Shown in pieces: positions 35,884-45,436 of a stretch of 64,000 nt of DNA; position 1 is the first letter of the stretch; every line of letters begins with the position of its first letter. The position numbers and the translations under genes are program-made. Source of the stretch: Sesamum alatum (Eukaryota > Streptophyta > Magnoliopsida > Lamiales > Pedaliaceae); contig JACGWO010000006.1 in the NCBI GenBank assembly GCA_034509735.1, forward strand, positions 263,001-327,000, read 5' to 3'. Under the pieces are notes generated by a model, which saw only the letters and a list, made by a program, of their open reading frames with translations, did no database searches and had not been told where the DNA came from.

Positions 35884-36942
35884 CTAAACAAACTCCCTCC
35901 GTGCATATCTAATGGCATGCCGTCTCAGCCACAGCTGATACATCACCATATGGAAAGCATCCAACGGCTGAGGCTCCTCTTTCCACACCAAATGATTGCT
36001 AGCCGCCATACCCGCTTCTCTCATCTCCACATACTGCTCCTCACTCACCCCATTCAGCAATTGCTTCAGCCGCTCAGCGCCGCCGCGCCGCACCGCAACC
36101 AGCAAAGCCATGTCAGACCATCTCAAAGTATCCATAAATGGCAAGTCCTGAATGGGACGGTCCACAATCACCACCGGCACGCAACCCCACGCCATCGCAT
36201 CCACCATCCACGCTACATCGCCATGGTAAAGAAACAAACAGAACTTACTTTCTTTAAGGCTCCGGACATAATTCAACGGCTCGGATTTTTCCTCGACCAA
36301 GAAATCAGCATCCCCCTTGAATTCGTTGACCAAATTGGATTCCGTCTTTCCATCCCATCTCAGGTAACCCAGAAAAGAAGTCTTAAACGTTGAGTTTTCG
36401 TCGGGGGTGTCGGAAAGCGGAAGCGGGGATGGGTTAAAGGGAGGCAAAGTGATGTCTTTATGCGGGATAAAATAACCGGAAGTAACGGGAAAAAGTGAAA
36501 TCTGAATGGAATTTTTCTTCAGCTCGAGAAGATTCCTGTCGGATGAGTAGTCAATACCAGCAGGTGAGACAAAGAAATGATCAGCTCCGAGAGTGCGATT
36601 CCAGTAGGGGTGGTTGTTTCTGAGTTGTCTGATAAGTCGGGCCAAAGAGCGAGTGGAGGTGTCGGGGGAGAAGGGGACGAAGAAGAGATGGGCTTCAGCG
36701 GGGCTGTGGGTGAGAAATGGGCTGCGAAGGAGGGAGTTGTAGAAGAGAGAAGCGGGGGCGTGGGGGAAATGGAAGGGTGTAGAAGGGGTGTAGATGAAAA
36801 TCTTGAAAGTTTTGAGCATGTTTTCATAGTTGTGGAGAAGTGTAGCGCCGGAGAGATAGGGGGACAGTGAGGTGGGCGAGAGACATGGAGATTGGGGGAG
36901 CAGGAGGAAGGAGAGGAAGAGGAGGGAGAGTGTGAGGGCCAT
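35884..36942 (-). CDS. exostosin-like glycosyltransferase, GT47 family
   Basis: Intronless open frame of 352 residues on the minus strand. The N-terminus (MALTLSLLFLSFLLLPQSP) is a signal anchor for type II insertion in the Golgi. The exostosin/GT47 core shows FKIFIYTPSTPFHFP, AHLFFVPFSPDTST, HPYWNRTLGADHFFVSPAG, KDITLPPF, SFLGYLRWDG, SKFCLFLYHGDVAWMVDAMA and GCVPVVIVDRPIQDLPF. The family builds wall polysaccharides (xyloglucan, arabinan, xylan side chains); the donor sugar here is not deducible. It is shorter than most plant GT47 proteins (~400-550) because the stem region is reduced, yet the core is complete. A retained intronless copy or a compact subfamily member are both possible. Confidence 0.9.
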   Translation of the reverse strand: MALTLSLLFLSFLLLPQSPCLSPTSLSPYLSGATLLHNYENMLKTFKIFIYTPSTPFHFPHAPASLFYNSLLRSPFLTHSPAEAHLFFVPFSPDTSTRSLARLIRQLRNNHPYWNRTLGADHFFVSPAGIDYSSDRNLLELKKNSIQISLFPVTSGYFIPHKDITLPPFNPSPLPLSDTPDENSTFKTSFLGYLRWDGKTESNLVNEFKGDADFLVEEKSEPLNYVRSLKESKFCLFLYHGDVAWMVDAMAWGCVPVVIVDRPIQDLPFMDTLRWSDMALLVAVRRGGAERLKQLLNGVSEEQYVEMREAGMAASNHLVWKEEPQPLDAFHMVMYQLWLRRHAIRYARREFV

Positions 36943-37429
36943 TGGATTGGAAGTGGCAGAGGTGGGTGATTGTGAAGAATGGTGCAGGTCAATGAAGGCT
37001 GCAGCTGCCAGTGCCAGTGGGTATTTTTCCTTTTTTCTCCGTTGGTGAAAGTTGACAATAATTTGGTTAGTTGGAACATCTATTTCTATTTTTATTTATA
37101 TGTAGTTGGAACATCTGTTTATTTCAAGTTTTGAACTTAGAATGTTGAACTAGGATTTGGGCAATGGGAGTCCACTGTCCAGGTAAGTAAGTTGGACTCC
37201 CCATTCCAATTTATAGGTAATGAGGCATGACTTGCCAGCTGCTGTTAATGTTTAACCCACCCAACTTGTTATTTAGTGCAGAATCAACTTTGTTATTTAT
37301 TCCAAATCCAACACCAACACCTGCACCTCACTGCTCACTCACAACATACAACACAAGGCTCATTCACAACTCTTATCATGTCTAAAAAAAACAGCATACA
37401 ATTTATTGGCGTTCTGTTCAACTTGTCAC
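36943..37429. other. intergenic: GT47 promoter and 3' UTR of O-methyltransferase 1
   Basis: About 0.5 kb. No gene or clear motif recognised. Confidence 0.5.
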
Positions 37430-38573
37430 TCACGGATACGCCTCAATAACCGATAAAACAGTTTGAATATGTTTCACTGTGAACCTACTGAAGCCCGCTG
37501 CCTTCACTACATGTTCCCATTCTTTTATAGTCCTCTCTTTTCCTTTCTCCGTGTGAGCCAGCATCACCATGTCCAACGCCAATCGAACATCCACATACTT
37601 GTCCTCTTCTCCTTCATCGATTACTGCTTCTACAATCATCACTTTTCCTGTGTCCTTTGGAATGGCTTCTCGACACTTTTTCAATATCTCTATACACTCA
37701 TCATCACCCCAATCATGTAGTACAGACTGTAATCCAGAAAATTTTCAGGTGAAATTAAACTATATTTCTTGAACTAGTTCTTCATGAAAAGTAGTAACAA
37801 CTAAGTCGAGTTACCATGAGGAAAGCAGCATCAGCATTCGGAACGATTTCAAACATGTTTCCACTCACATGTTCAATACCATCATATTCTGGGGCCACAG
37901 ATACGACGTGAGGCAGATCAAAGTTAATCCCACGAATCCATGGACAGGCCTTCACCAAAAGCCCGAGAGCAGTCCCATTGCCACCACCAACATCCACCAA
38001 TGAGCCGATCCCCTCAAGTGCCTCAGGATAACGTTTGATGATTGTTGACATAGCCAGCCTTGCATGGCAGGCCATTGCATCATCAATTAGCTTGCTGTGG
38101 GACGGATTTGCCGCTGCATACTCCCATACATCCTCACCGTGCGCAGCCTCAAATGATGAAGCTCCACTTGTTAAGGCACTTCTCAGTCTATGCCAGGGAG
38201 CAAGCATCACAGGACTGCTTTCCAGCAGAATAAAATCAGCCATGGAATTCCCTCCCTTTCTTGTGAGCAAACGCGAAAGTGGCGTTTGGACATAGCAAAA
38301 TTCTGATTCTTGGCTTGTGAGCTCCTGCTTAAAAATTCCATGGTGCATCAAGTACCTCATTATGCGGTGGAGGGCAGAAGACGAGCAGCCAAGAGCAGCA
38401 GATAGCTCGGCAAGTGTCATGGCTCCGCCATGGCTCTCCAAGACATCAGCTATTTGGAGTTCAATGGCACATTTCACCACAGCCATTGGAGTGAAACCAA
38501 AGACATAGCTCCATATATCCACTTGTGCTTGCGCTTCTTCATCTACTTTAAATGATTTTGTTTCCGTCGCCAT
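37430..38573 (-). CDS. SAM-dependent O-methyltransferase (plant class II, COMT/ASMT-like), tandem copy 1
   Basis: Two exons on the minus strand, 38573-37815 and 37726-37430, give 351 residues. The N-terminal dimerisation domain is present ([40 protein letters not shown]). The Rossmann SAM-binding domain carries motif [10 protein letters not shown] (~192-200) and the FDLPHVV acidic loop. The catalytic base is His257 in [10 protein letters not shown], the first residues of exon 2. The wording is closest to the N-acetylserotonin/norcoclaurine/flavonoid O-methyltransferase branch of class II enzymes. A phenolic acceptor (flavonoid, phenylpropanoid, stilbene, alkaloid or N-acetylserotonin) is likely but cannot be chosen from sequence. 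It is one of three paralogues in the same orientation; its upstream region exists in a second copy at 39711-40083. Confidence 0.92.
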
Positions 38574-38600
38574 CTTTTTCTCACACTCGTTTCTGATAAC

Positions 38601-38994
38601 TAAGCAGCTGGAAGATATATAGTTATTAGTCAGTCCCCTTGTCTCAAAATGAAGAGATAGATCCGAGGTTTTAAACTTGTATCAAGAAGTGAAAGGTGAA
38701 GATTGTAAAGCATGATATGAATAAACAAAACGCATATGGCAACTTGTCAACAAAATACAGATAATGTGCTGGATTTGATGTCTCCTTCTGCAAGATATGA
38801 TATCCAAGAGCAACACCAGGCCTTTTTCACTACTCCTGCTGGTCCCACAAAGACACTATGATGAGTAACTAAGGATTAGACAACCATCAATTGAAGTTAA
38901 TTTAGTACAGCAACCGACACTAATACACGTTAATCACGTTGCTAAGTGCTAAGTCCATCATTTTTTCTTGCAAACCATTACCAATAATTTTCCT
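38601..38994 (-). promoter_or_regulatory. upstream region of O-methyltransferase 1 (duplicated segment, copy 1)
   Basis: Begins 28 bases from the ATG with TAAGCAGCTGGA (plus-strand reading). It aligns along its length with 39711-40083: TCTCAAAATGAAGAGA, GGTGAAGATTGTAAA, GGATTTGATGTCTCCTT, ATTGAAGTTAATTTAGTA and CTAATACACGTTAATCAC occur in the same order. This should include the core promoter of the gene. Confidence 0.75.
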
Positions 38995-39393
38995 GAAAAA
39001 ACTAATAACAAGTGCAGCACGGATCTAGGGACTAATTGATAATTATTAAGAAAATATAAATTTTTTGGTAAATAAATTATAAATTAAAATTTGAATATAT
39101 TAAATCTTATAGGGATTAAACTGAAACTTTATAAAATACCTGGGGTTAAATTATATAATTTTAGAAAGTTATGGGTCAAACTGTAATTTACAAAAGTTAT
39201 AAAAAAATTAAAAAAAAATAATAAATAGGAAAAAGAATGGGCGCTGATGAGAATGTCACACCTACCATTTACTATAATTACACACACACATCTATTAATA
39301 TATATATTTGAAGGCGGTCTTTTGACCAAATATTTTAATTTTGACCAAAATTCTCTAGAATTTTGAATTTTTTTTATTATATAAAATATTCCT

Positions 39394-39510
39394 AGAGGTC
39401 AGGGGTTCGAACCCCTGTGAATTCTTTTTATTATTATATATATTCTTAGAGGTCATGAGTTCGAACCCCTACAACTTCTTTTATTATAATAAATGTTTCT
39501 AGAGGTTATC
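39394..39510. repeat. three ~54-bp tandem units with a tRNA T-arm-like palindrome
   Basis: AGAGGTCAGGGGTTCGAACC starts at 39394, AGAGGTCATGAGTTCGAACC at 39448, and a decayed AGAGGTTATCCCCC at 39501; the spacing is 54 and 53 bases. The GGGGTTCGAACCCC core looks like a tRNA T-arm/B-box, but no acceptor or anticodon stem surrounds it. Confidence 0.7.
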
Positions 39511-39521
39511 CCCCTATGTTC

Positions 39522-39575
39522 TTTAAAATGAAGCAATTTATCCCCCTTGATAGGAGGGTAAATTGCTCATTTTAA
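39522..39575. repeat. short inverted repeat (24-base arms)
   Basis: TTTAAAATGAAGCAATTTAT followed by CCCCCT, then an inverted GGAGGGTAAATTGCTCATTT ending TTAAA after a 5-base spacer. A minimal foldback or MITE remnant. Confidence 0.7.
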
Positions 39576-39710
39576 AAAATACGTGGAAATAAATTGATTT
39601 ATTTTAAAAAATACAAAAAGATAAATTGTTATTTTATTTTTTATAATAAAATAATTTACACATTTATAATATCACAGGAACTGCCTACATTTTCCCTATA
39701 AAATAATTTT

Positions 39711-40083
39711 TAAGCAGCTGGAGAAGGTACTTTCTCAAAATGAAGAGAAAGATCCGGTTTTAAAATTGTATCAAGGAAAGTAGTGACAGGTGAAGATTGT
39801 AAAACATGGTATAATTAAACAAAACACTACACAACAAAATAGAGATAAAGTGATGGATTTGATGTCTCCTTTGCAAGATATGACATCCAATCCAAGAGCA
39901 ATAATTGGTCGTTTTTACAACTCCTGCTTGTCCCACAGACATCACTATGTTAATTAGTATGGATTAGCCAACCATTAATTGAAGTTAATTTAGTATAGCA
40001 ACCGATACTAATACACGTTAATCACATTGCTAAGTGCTATGTCCTTCATTTTTTCTGGTACAACCATTACCTATAATTTTCCC
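39711..40083 (-). repeat. second copy of the O-methyltransferase 1 upstream region, without a gene
   Basis: Begins TAAGCAGCTGGAGA and follows 38601-38994 collinearly with substitutions and small indels, including CTCAAAATGAAGAGAAAGATC, ATTTGATGTCTCCTTTGCAA and AATACACGTTAATCACATTG. No coding sequence follows on its downstream (lower-coordinate) side, so it is an orphan promoter copy or a relic of a lost tandem gene. Confidence 0.75.
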
Positions 40084-40558
40084 TCATAATCTCAATAAAC
40101 TAGATAATATCCATCTTAATTAGAAAATTAACCTCTGGAATATATATTTATATCAGCCAAGACAGATCAGATTGCCCATGGGACACGGATTTGGTGAAAT
40201 GAAAGAGATTTGTAATAGAATCAAGTCACGTGAGACTTGACTGTGTAATTGATGTATAATCATTTTTTTAGGTAAATATAAATTGCATCAAAATAAATAA
40301 AAGGGATACAAATAGGACTAGGCGATGGTCAAGAGTCAATTGATGTATAATTATTTATTTATAAAATCATGAGTAAGATTGCAATTAGGTCTTTAAAGAG
40401 TAATAATTTACATCAAGATGCAGTAGAATACAATTAAATGATGTTCATTCGGCTTCAATATATGTCATAATAAATCTTAAAACAAGCCTTCAGGAACAAA
40501 ATAGAAATCAACCCAATGTAATGACATATTCTTTATTTCACTTGTTCAAACTCAAGTG

Positions 40559-40565
40559 TTTAACT
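40559..40565 (-). terminator. U1 snRNA 3' box
   Basis: On the minus strand AGTTAAA lies ~9 bases downstream of the U1 3' end. It matches the AGTNNAA core of the plant snRNA 3'-end formation signal. Confidence 0.6.
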
Positions 40566-40574
40566 AGTACTGGG

Positions 40575-40734
40575 TAGGGGCCGCGCGAACGCAGGCCCCC
40601 TCTATCACAAATTATGATGTAGGCTCGACCACTTGGGCCGACCTTAGGCGGGCACCCCTTCCAAGTGCAATGAAGGTCACCAACCTAGGCCATGGACCTT
40701 CTTGATCGCCCATTGACCCCATCCAGGTAAGTAT
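40575..40734 (-). ncRNA. U1: U1 spliceosomal snRNA
   Basis: On the minus strand the transcript starts ATACTTACCTGG, whose ACTTACCT pairs with intron 5' splice sites. It follows plant U1 throughout its ~160 nt: GGGGTCAATGGGCGATCAAG with the loop I GATCAAGAAGG that binds U1-70K, the stem-loop II ATTGCACTT that binds U1A, the Sm-protein site ATAATTTGTG, and the 3' terminal hairpin GGGGGCCTGCGTTCGCGCGG ending CCCCTA. Upstream are a USE at 40799-40809 and a TATA box at 40757-40765 with the USE-TATA spacing (~33 bases) of Pol II snRNA genes; downstream is a 3' box. All functional regions look intact, so it is probably expressed. It sits between O-methyltransferases 1 and 2. Base-level comparison with the species' other U1 copies would confirm it. 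Confidence 0.93.
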
Positions 40735-40756
40735 GAATATCATTTCATTTTCTTTA

Positions 40757-40765
40757 ATTTATATA
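40757..40765 (-). promoter_or_regulatory. TATA box of the U1 snRNA gene
   Basis: TATATAAAT on the minus strand, ~23 bases upstream of the U1 start and ~33 bases downstream of the USE. Confidence 0.75.
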
Positions 40766-40798
40766 ACTTTGTCTCCTACCGACTCCCCTGTTAGAAAC

Positions 40799-40809
40799 TG
40801 ATGTGGGAT
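40799..40809 (-). promoter_or_regulatory. upstream sequence element (USE) of the U1 snRNA gene
   Basis: ATCCCACATCA on the minus strand matches the plant snRNA USE consensus RTCCCACATCG at 10 of 11 positions, 64 bases upstream of the U1 start. Confidence 0.85.
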
Positions 40810-40884
40810 ACTTCCCCTTTGGTTTTTGTGCATGAAAACTATTTTTATCATTTGCATTAGGACATCTGGCTCATCAATCTTTCA

Positions 40885-41570
40885 GATTCCAACATGAACA
40901 AAGACGGGAAGATAAAAGACATAATCTTGGCTGTCAGATCAAGAAGAAAGGATTTGCGGAGTCCTCAAGAACTAATGAGGTTGGAAGGCAAAGCTTTCCT
41001 CTCTAAAGCTAAAAAGCTACCTTACTCAACGCGGGTTTTTGTATTGCCTCCCACCATGACAGTCGCGGCTCATAATTTATACCGTTTGGTTGTGGAATTG
41101 AAAGGCAGAACGCATAAGCGTCACAAATGCAAGACTTGACATTGCAGAGAGGATTTTTGCTCCAATGAACAACAGTTGTGGTTATTTCGTTGTCGACTTG
41201 GGAAGTACGTCCACCATTGCGCCACCACCCCTCTACGAGAAGCTGAGAGAAATGCTGGTCAAGAATCATTTCTTGAGATACAAAAGCACAAGAACTCAAT
41301 GAATTCCAAGTCTTTGCTCTTTATTCCAGCCCAACACATAAATGGAAGACCTTTCAAGTATCATTTGCCTTCTGCAGGATGCTGATCTCGTGTTTCAAGT
41401 ATCGTGATCACAGCTGACAGGACAACATTTGGTAGAAAACACTTCTGTTTGGGAATGTATTGTGTTAATATCTGTGGCATAATTGTAGTTGGAGCTATAC
41501 AGCAGGCGCTAACAACCGTTTCATATTGAAACACAAACTGTATTTGGTCCGGAAGATTGTACTCTTAGTG
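40885..41570 (+). pseudogene. aspartic protease (pepsin A1 family, CDR1/nepenthesin-like) pseudogene, C-terminal part
   Basis: No intact frame, but the C-terminal lobe of a plant aspartic protease can be read by moving between frames. In order: HNLGCQIKKKGFAESS (the NIVFGC-type strand), NEVGRQSFPL, FCIASHHDSRGS then FIPFG, ISVTNARLDIAERIFAP (the ISVG..RLxIPPxxF strand), CGYFVVDLGSTSTIAPPPLY (second active-site region, with DLGS in place of D-S/T-G), YEKLREMLV, and near the end GAIQQA then NNRFI and FGPEDCTL. Several stops and frameshifts separate these pieces. The N-terminal lobe with the first DTGS is absent; the U1 gene occupies the DNA just upstream. It is a dead fragment in the opposite orientation to the flanking O-methyltransferases. 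Confidence 0.8.
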
Positions 41571-41979
41571 CTCAGCTCCTCTGTGTTCAGCACCTGTCTG
41601 AACTAGGAAATACATGAACTTCAACGTGTGTTTAAACTTCTCCAATCAGTATGCTAACATCATTTCATTAATGGTATTAAAAGCTCTATGCAGACTATAT
41701 ATCATTGGCCATAACTTCGCTCAGATGTTAATATATGACTTATTACTAGGATACTGTAATTAATAAGCCATGCCTTTTTGTAATTGCTGGCGTAAACCAT
41801 TGCAGAAACCAAGAAGACATAGCAGAATCAACTCTTTATTCACTCCCATCTCTATTCAACTTCGAAACACAAGAATACGACGCACAACAGAAGGAATGGC
41901 AGCTTATTTAACAACTTAATAGAACGACATTCTTTGACGAGATATATAAAAAGCATACAATTGCTATTCAAGTTTTCGC
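41571..41979. other. intergenic between the protease pseudogene and O-methyltransferase 2
   Basis: About 0.4 kb expected to include the 3' UTR of O-methyltransferase 2. Nothing else recognised. Confidence 0.5.
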
Positions 41980-43191
41980 TCATGGATAGGCCTCGATTAC
42001 AGATATAGTGGCTGGAATATGTTTCACTGTGAACCGAGTGAAGCCAGCAGCGTTCACTACATATTCCCATTCTTCAATAGTCCTCTCTTTCCCTTTCCCT
42101 GTGTGAGCCAGCATCACCATGTCCAACGCCAAACGGACATCCGTGTACTTGTCCTCTTCTCCTTCATCAATCACTGCCTCAGCAATGATCACCTTCCCTG
42201 TATCCTTTGGAATAGCTTCTCGGCACTTTCTCAATATATCGATACACTCATCATCGCCCCAATCATGTAGCACAGACTATATTCCATAAGACTCAGGTTT
42301 TAGTGCTTATAACATGTAGAAAACAATTAAATTACAAGAAAACTATATTCCTTGTAGTTTTTCTCATAAAAAGTAACATTTAGACTGTGTCTATCAATAT
42401 GCCAAAATTAAAAAGTTATAGCAACATACCATAAGGAAAGCAGCATCCGCCTTTGGAACAATGTCAAACATGTTCCCTTGAACGTGCTCAATACCCTCAC
42501 ATTGGGGCGCCACAGACACGACGTGAGGGAGATCAAAGTTAATCCCATGAATCCAGGGGTAAGCCTTCACCAACATCCGAAGAGCAGTCCCATCTCCACC
42601 ACCCACATCGACTAATGAGTTGATTCCCTTAAATGCCTCTGGATAATGATTGATGATTGCTGAAATATCCAGTCTAGCACGGCAGGCCATTGCATCATTA
42701 AATAGCTTGCTGTGGACAGGATTTTCAGCTGTATGCTTCCATAAATCCTCACCATGTGCGGCATCAAATGCTGAGGCTCCACTAATTAAAGCACTTGCGC
42801 TCAGTCTGTGCCAGGGAGCAAGCATCGCATGGCTGCTTTCCAGCAGAAGTAGAGCAGCCATGCTATTCCCTCCATTCTTTATGAGCAAACGGGAAAGTGG
42901 CGTTTGCACGTAGCAAATTGATGATTCTTGGCCTCCACTGGCCACCTGCTTAAAGAAACCACGGTGCATCAAATATCTCATTATGCGGTGTAGGGTAGAA
43001 GACGAGCAGCCAAGAGCAGCAGATAGCTGGGAAAGTGTCATGGCTCCACCGTGGCTTTCCAAGACATCGGCTATTTGGAGTTCAATGGCACATTTAACTA
43101 GTGCTGTTGGAGTGAAACCAAGCGCATACTTCCACATATCAAGTTGTGCCAGCGCTTCTTCATCTGCTTCTTTAAATGATTTTAGTTCCAT
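41980..43191 (-). CDS. SAM-dependent O-methyltransferase (plant class II, COMT/ASMT-like), tandem copy 2
   Basis: Two exons on the minus strand, 43191-42430 and 42276-41980, give 352 residues. The intron falls at the same place as in copies 1 and 3. Features in order: MELKSFKEADEEALAQLDMW start, [56 protein letters not shown] (SAM motif I), [13 protein letters not shown], and catalytic His258 in [10 protein letters not shown]. It is very close to copy 1 over its full length, including exon 2 ([20 protein letters not shown]). A phenolic methyl acceptor is likely but unspecified. The start is fixed by alignment with the other copies. No defect is seen, so it should be functional. Confidence 0.92.
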
Positions 43192-45436
43192 CTTTTTGAT
43201 AGTTTCTGATGTATAAGAAACTTATTAAGGAGCTATACGAGATGTAATAAGTCTGGTCGTCTCAGTATGGATAAATGGAAGCGAAGGGCGAAGATTATAT
43301 AACATGATACCTGTGACTAAATAAAACATTATTGGCTGGTAGCACTTGAAAATACATGTTTTCTTGTAGAAACAACCACAACCTGTCATTTAGCTTTTAA
43401 ATCAAGACAATCTTATTAATAAATAAACAGAGTATCAGATACTATCCATTTTAATTTGGACAATTTACCTTTGTAGTAGTCATAATTATATATAATACGT
43501 ACGTGAATGTCGTTGATTCGAATTATGAACAGCAAATGAAGACTAGAATCATGTAACAAAAGATTTGACAGTGATTGATGTGTAATCATTCATGACTAAG
43601 AGTGCAATAATTGTCAACAGGTGTTGAAAGAGACATAATTTTCCATGAGAATGCCGCAGCTATGACATCCGGTGGTTGCAAATTAAAGGTTACTTCCCTG
43701 GCCTCATACACCCAATATTATACGTTATAAATTATCTATATTTTGTTTGATTTTAAACCAACTCATTTTGATTGACAATGTATCTTAGCTTAACCTTAAA
43801 TATAGTTTTTATTTTCTGTATAATTATAACCACTTCTTCAGTCATTTTTTTTATCAATAATTTTCTATTGATAACATATTTCAGTAGTTTTGATAGACTA
43901 TTTACTTTATTTTCCTTTTCTTTAATATAACTAAACAAATAAAATCAAATTTTAGATCATGCATGCGTATTGAAGGTGTTCCGTTGTTAATATATTTAAA
44001 TGGTGTTAAATATAATTTGTAAATCACAATGTTTGAATATATATATATTTTAACTGAAACAATGAACGAGTCAAAGAATAAGTGCATATATATTACACAC
44101 AAAGAAGACCGGACTCTCCGAGTTGGCAGGAGTATGGGCTACAAAGAGTGATGTTCTCTCAACAGTTAACACTTACATACACAGAAACGCTATTACTCAA
44201 AGCACTCTCGCATTAAATTGTTGATCTATATTGCGCATTAATTTAATTCACATTCCGATCCCCACATATTGACTTGGGGCGTCAAAGTGCTAATATGTTT
44301 TTTCAAATTCTTTATCCAGGACTTGTGAAAAGTTAGGCCCAAAAATCTCTTGTGCGTATCCAAACGAGCAACTTTTTGCTCCCCTCATATTTAAATCTTA
44401 AGTCACTTAATAAGAGAAAAAGCGATAGAGATGGTTGATAAATATGCCTGAAATAAATTTGTTTCCCTTCTCTTTTGGAAAAAAATCTTGCCTAAATCAA
44501 ATTTGACCGAATGAAATTAAAGGAGTTGCGAAAACTTCTACTTTTAAAGAAGTGATTTTTGTAGAAAAAGTTGGAAGTTAAAATCAAAAGTGGGTAGTGT
44601 TTGTAAAAAAAGTGAAAAGCAGATAAAAGCTAAATCGGGTAGTGTTTGGGAAAAAATACTTCTAAAACAAGTTTAATTGATTATAGACCATTTTGTCCCC
44701 ATATATTAAAATATGCTATTTTTGCTTAATATTTGCACTTGTCTCTGGATTATAATAATTATTTTTATCAAAAATAATAAATTTTATTTGAATTAGTATA
44801 TCTCATACTTAATTTTTCCTAAATAATTATCATTTATACTATTGAAGTATTCAATACTAATAGAAAAACTGGATGTTTAATTCAATAATGTTCTTATTAT
44901 ATAATATAATTGTTCATTCATGTGTTCATGCACAATAAATGAACTTGCTGACAAAAAAATTATTATTTTTTAACTAATCATAGTAATTTTAATTTATATT
45001 TTTCTATGAATTAGGAATACTATCATATAATATAAAAAATAAAATATTAAAATATTAAGTATGTAAAATTATAATTTTTGTTAGTGATAAATCATTCAAA
45101 TTATTTGAAAACTCCAACATCAACTTTATGTTAGAAATTTCAAAAATAAATTAAAATGAGTAAACTTAAACTAAAATTATTATAATGAGGGTAAAGTGGT
45201 TCAAAAAGAAGTTGAATTCATCAACAAAAAAGTGAAAGCAACTAGAAGAAGCACCGCCCCAATGTGCTTCTAGATAGTTTTTGGCTTAAAAATATTTTTT
45301 GTAACAGTTCCCTAAACACCTCAAAAGTATTTTTTTGAATCCAAAAGATGAAAAGCCTTTTTTGAAATTTGCGCAAACACTCCTTCACATAACAAAAAAT
45401 ATAAATATAAAATGGCATTTGCATACAATAACGAAC
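43192..45436. other. intergenic: O-methyltransferase 2 upstream region and AT-rich repeat DNA
   Basis: About 2.2 kb, very AT-rich. Between ~44520 and ~45385 the ends look like a degenerate inverted repeat: CTTCTACTTTTAAAGAAGTG and GGGTAGTGTTTG on the left, GTGCTTCTAGATAG, CCCTAAACACC and CAAACACTCC on the right. This suggests an old foldback element of the GGGxxGTGTTTGG type. No gene is supported; the short open frames are Ile/Lys/Tyr-rich artefacts of composition. Confidence 0.45.

Larger units (their letters stand above)
38995..39710. other. AT-rich insert between the two promoter copies
   Basis: About 0.7 kb, strongly AT-rich. It contains three ~54-bp tandem units (39394-39510) and a 24-base inverted repeat (39522-39575). 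No coding potential. It separates the two copies of the O-methyltransferase upstream region, so it is either an insertion or what remains of a lost gene copy. Confidence 0.5.

Noticed and set aside
35917..36393. 158-residue plus-strand open frame
   Set aside because: Antisense shadow of the intact GT47 gene.
39391..39480. tRNA gene suggested by GGTTCGAACCCC motifs
   Set aside because: Only T-arm-like palindromes in a tandem repeat; no acceptor stem, D-arm or anticodon arm around them.
40885..41385. Functional small genes in the open frames at 40894-41139 and 41009-41299
   Set aside because: These frames cut across the aspartic-protease motifs, which are spread over several frames; the region is a pseudogene.
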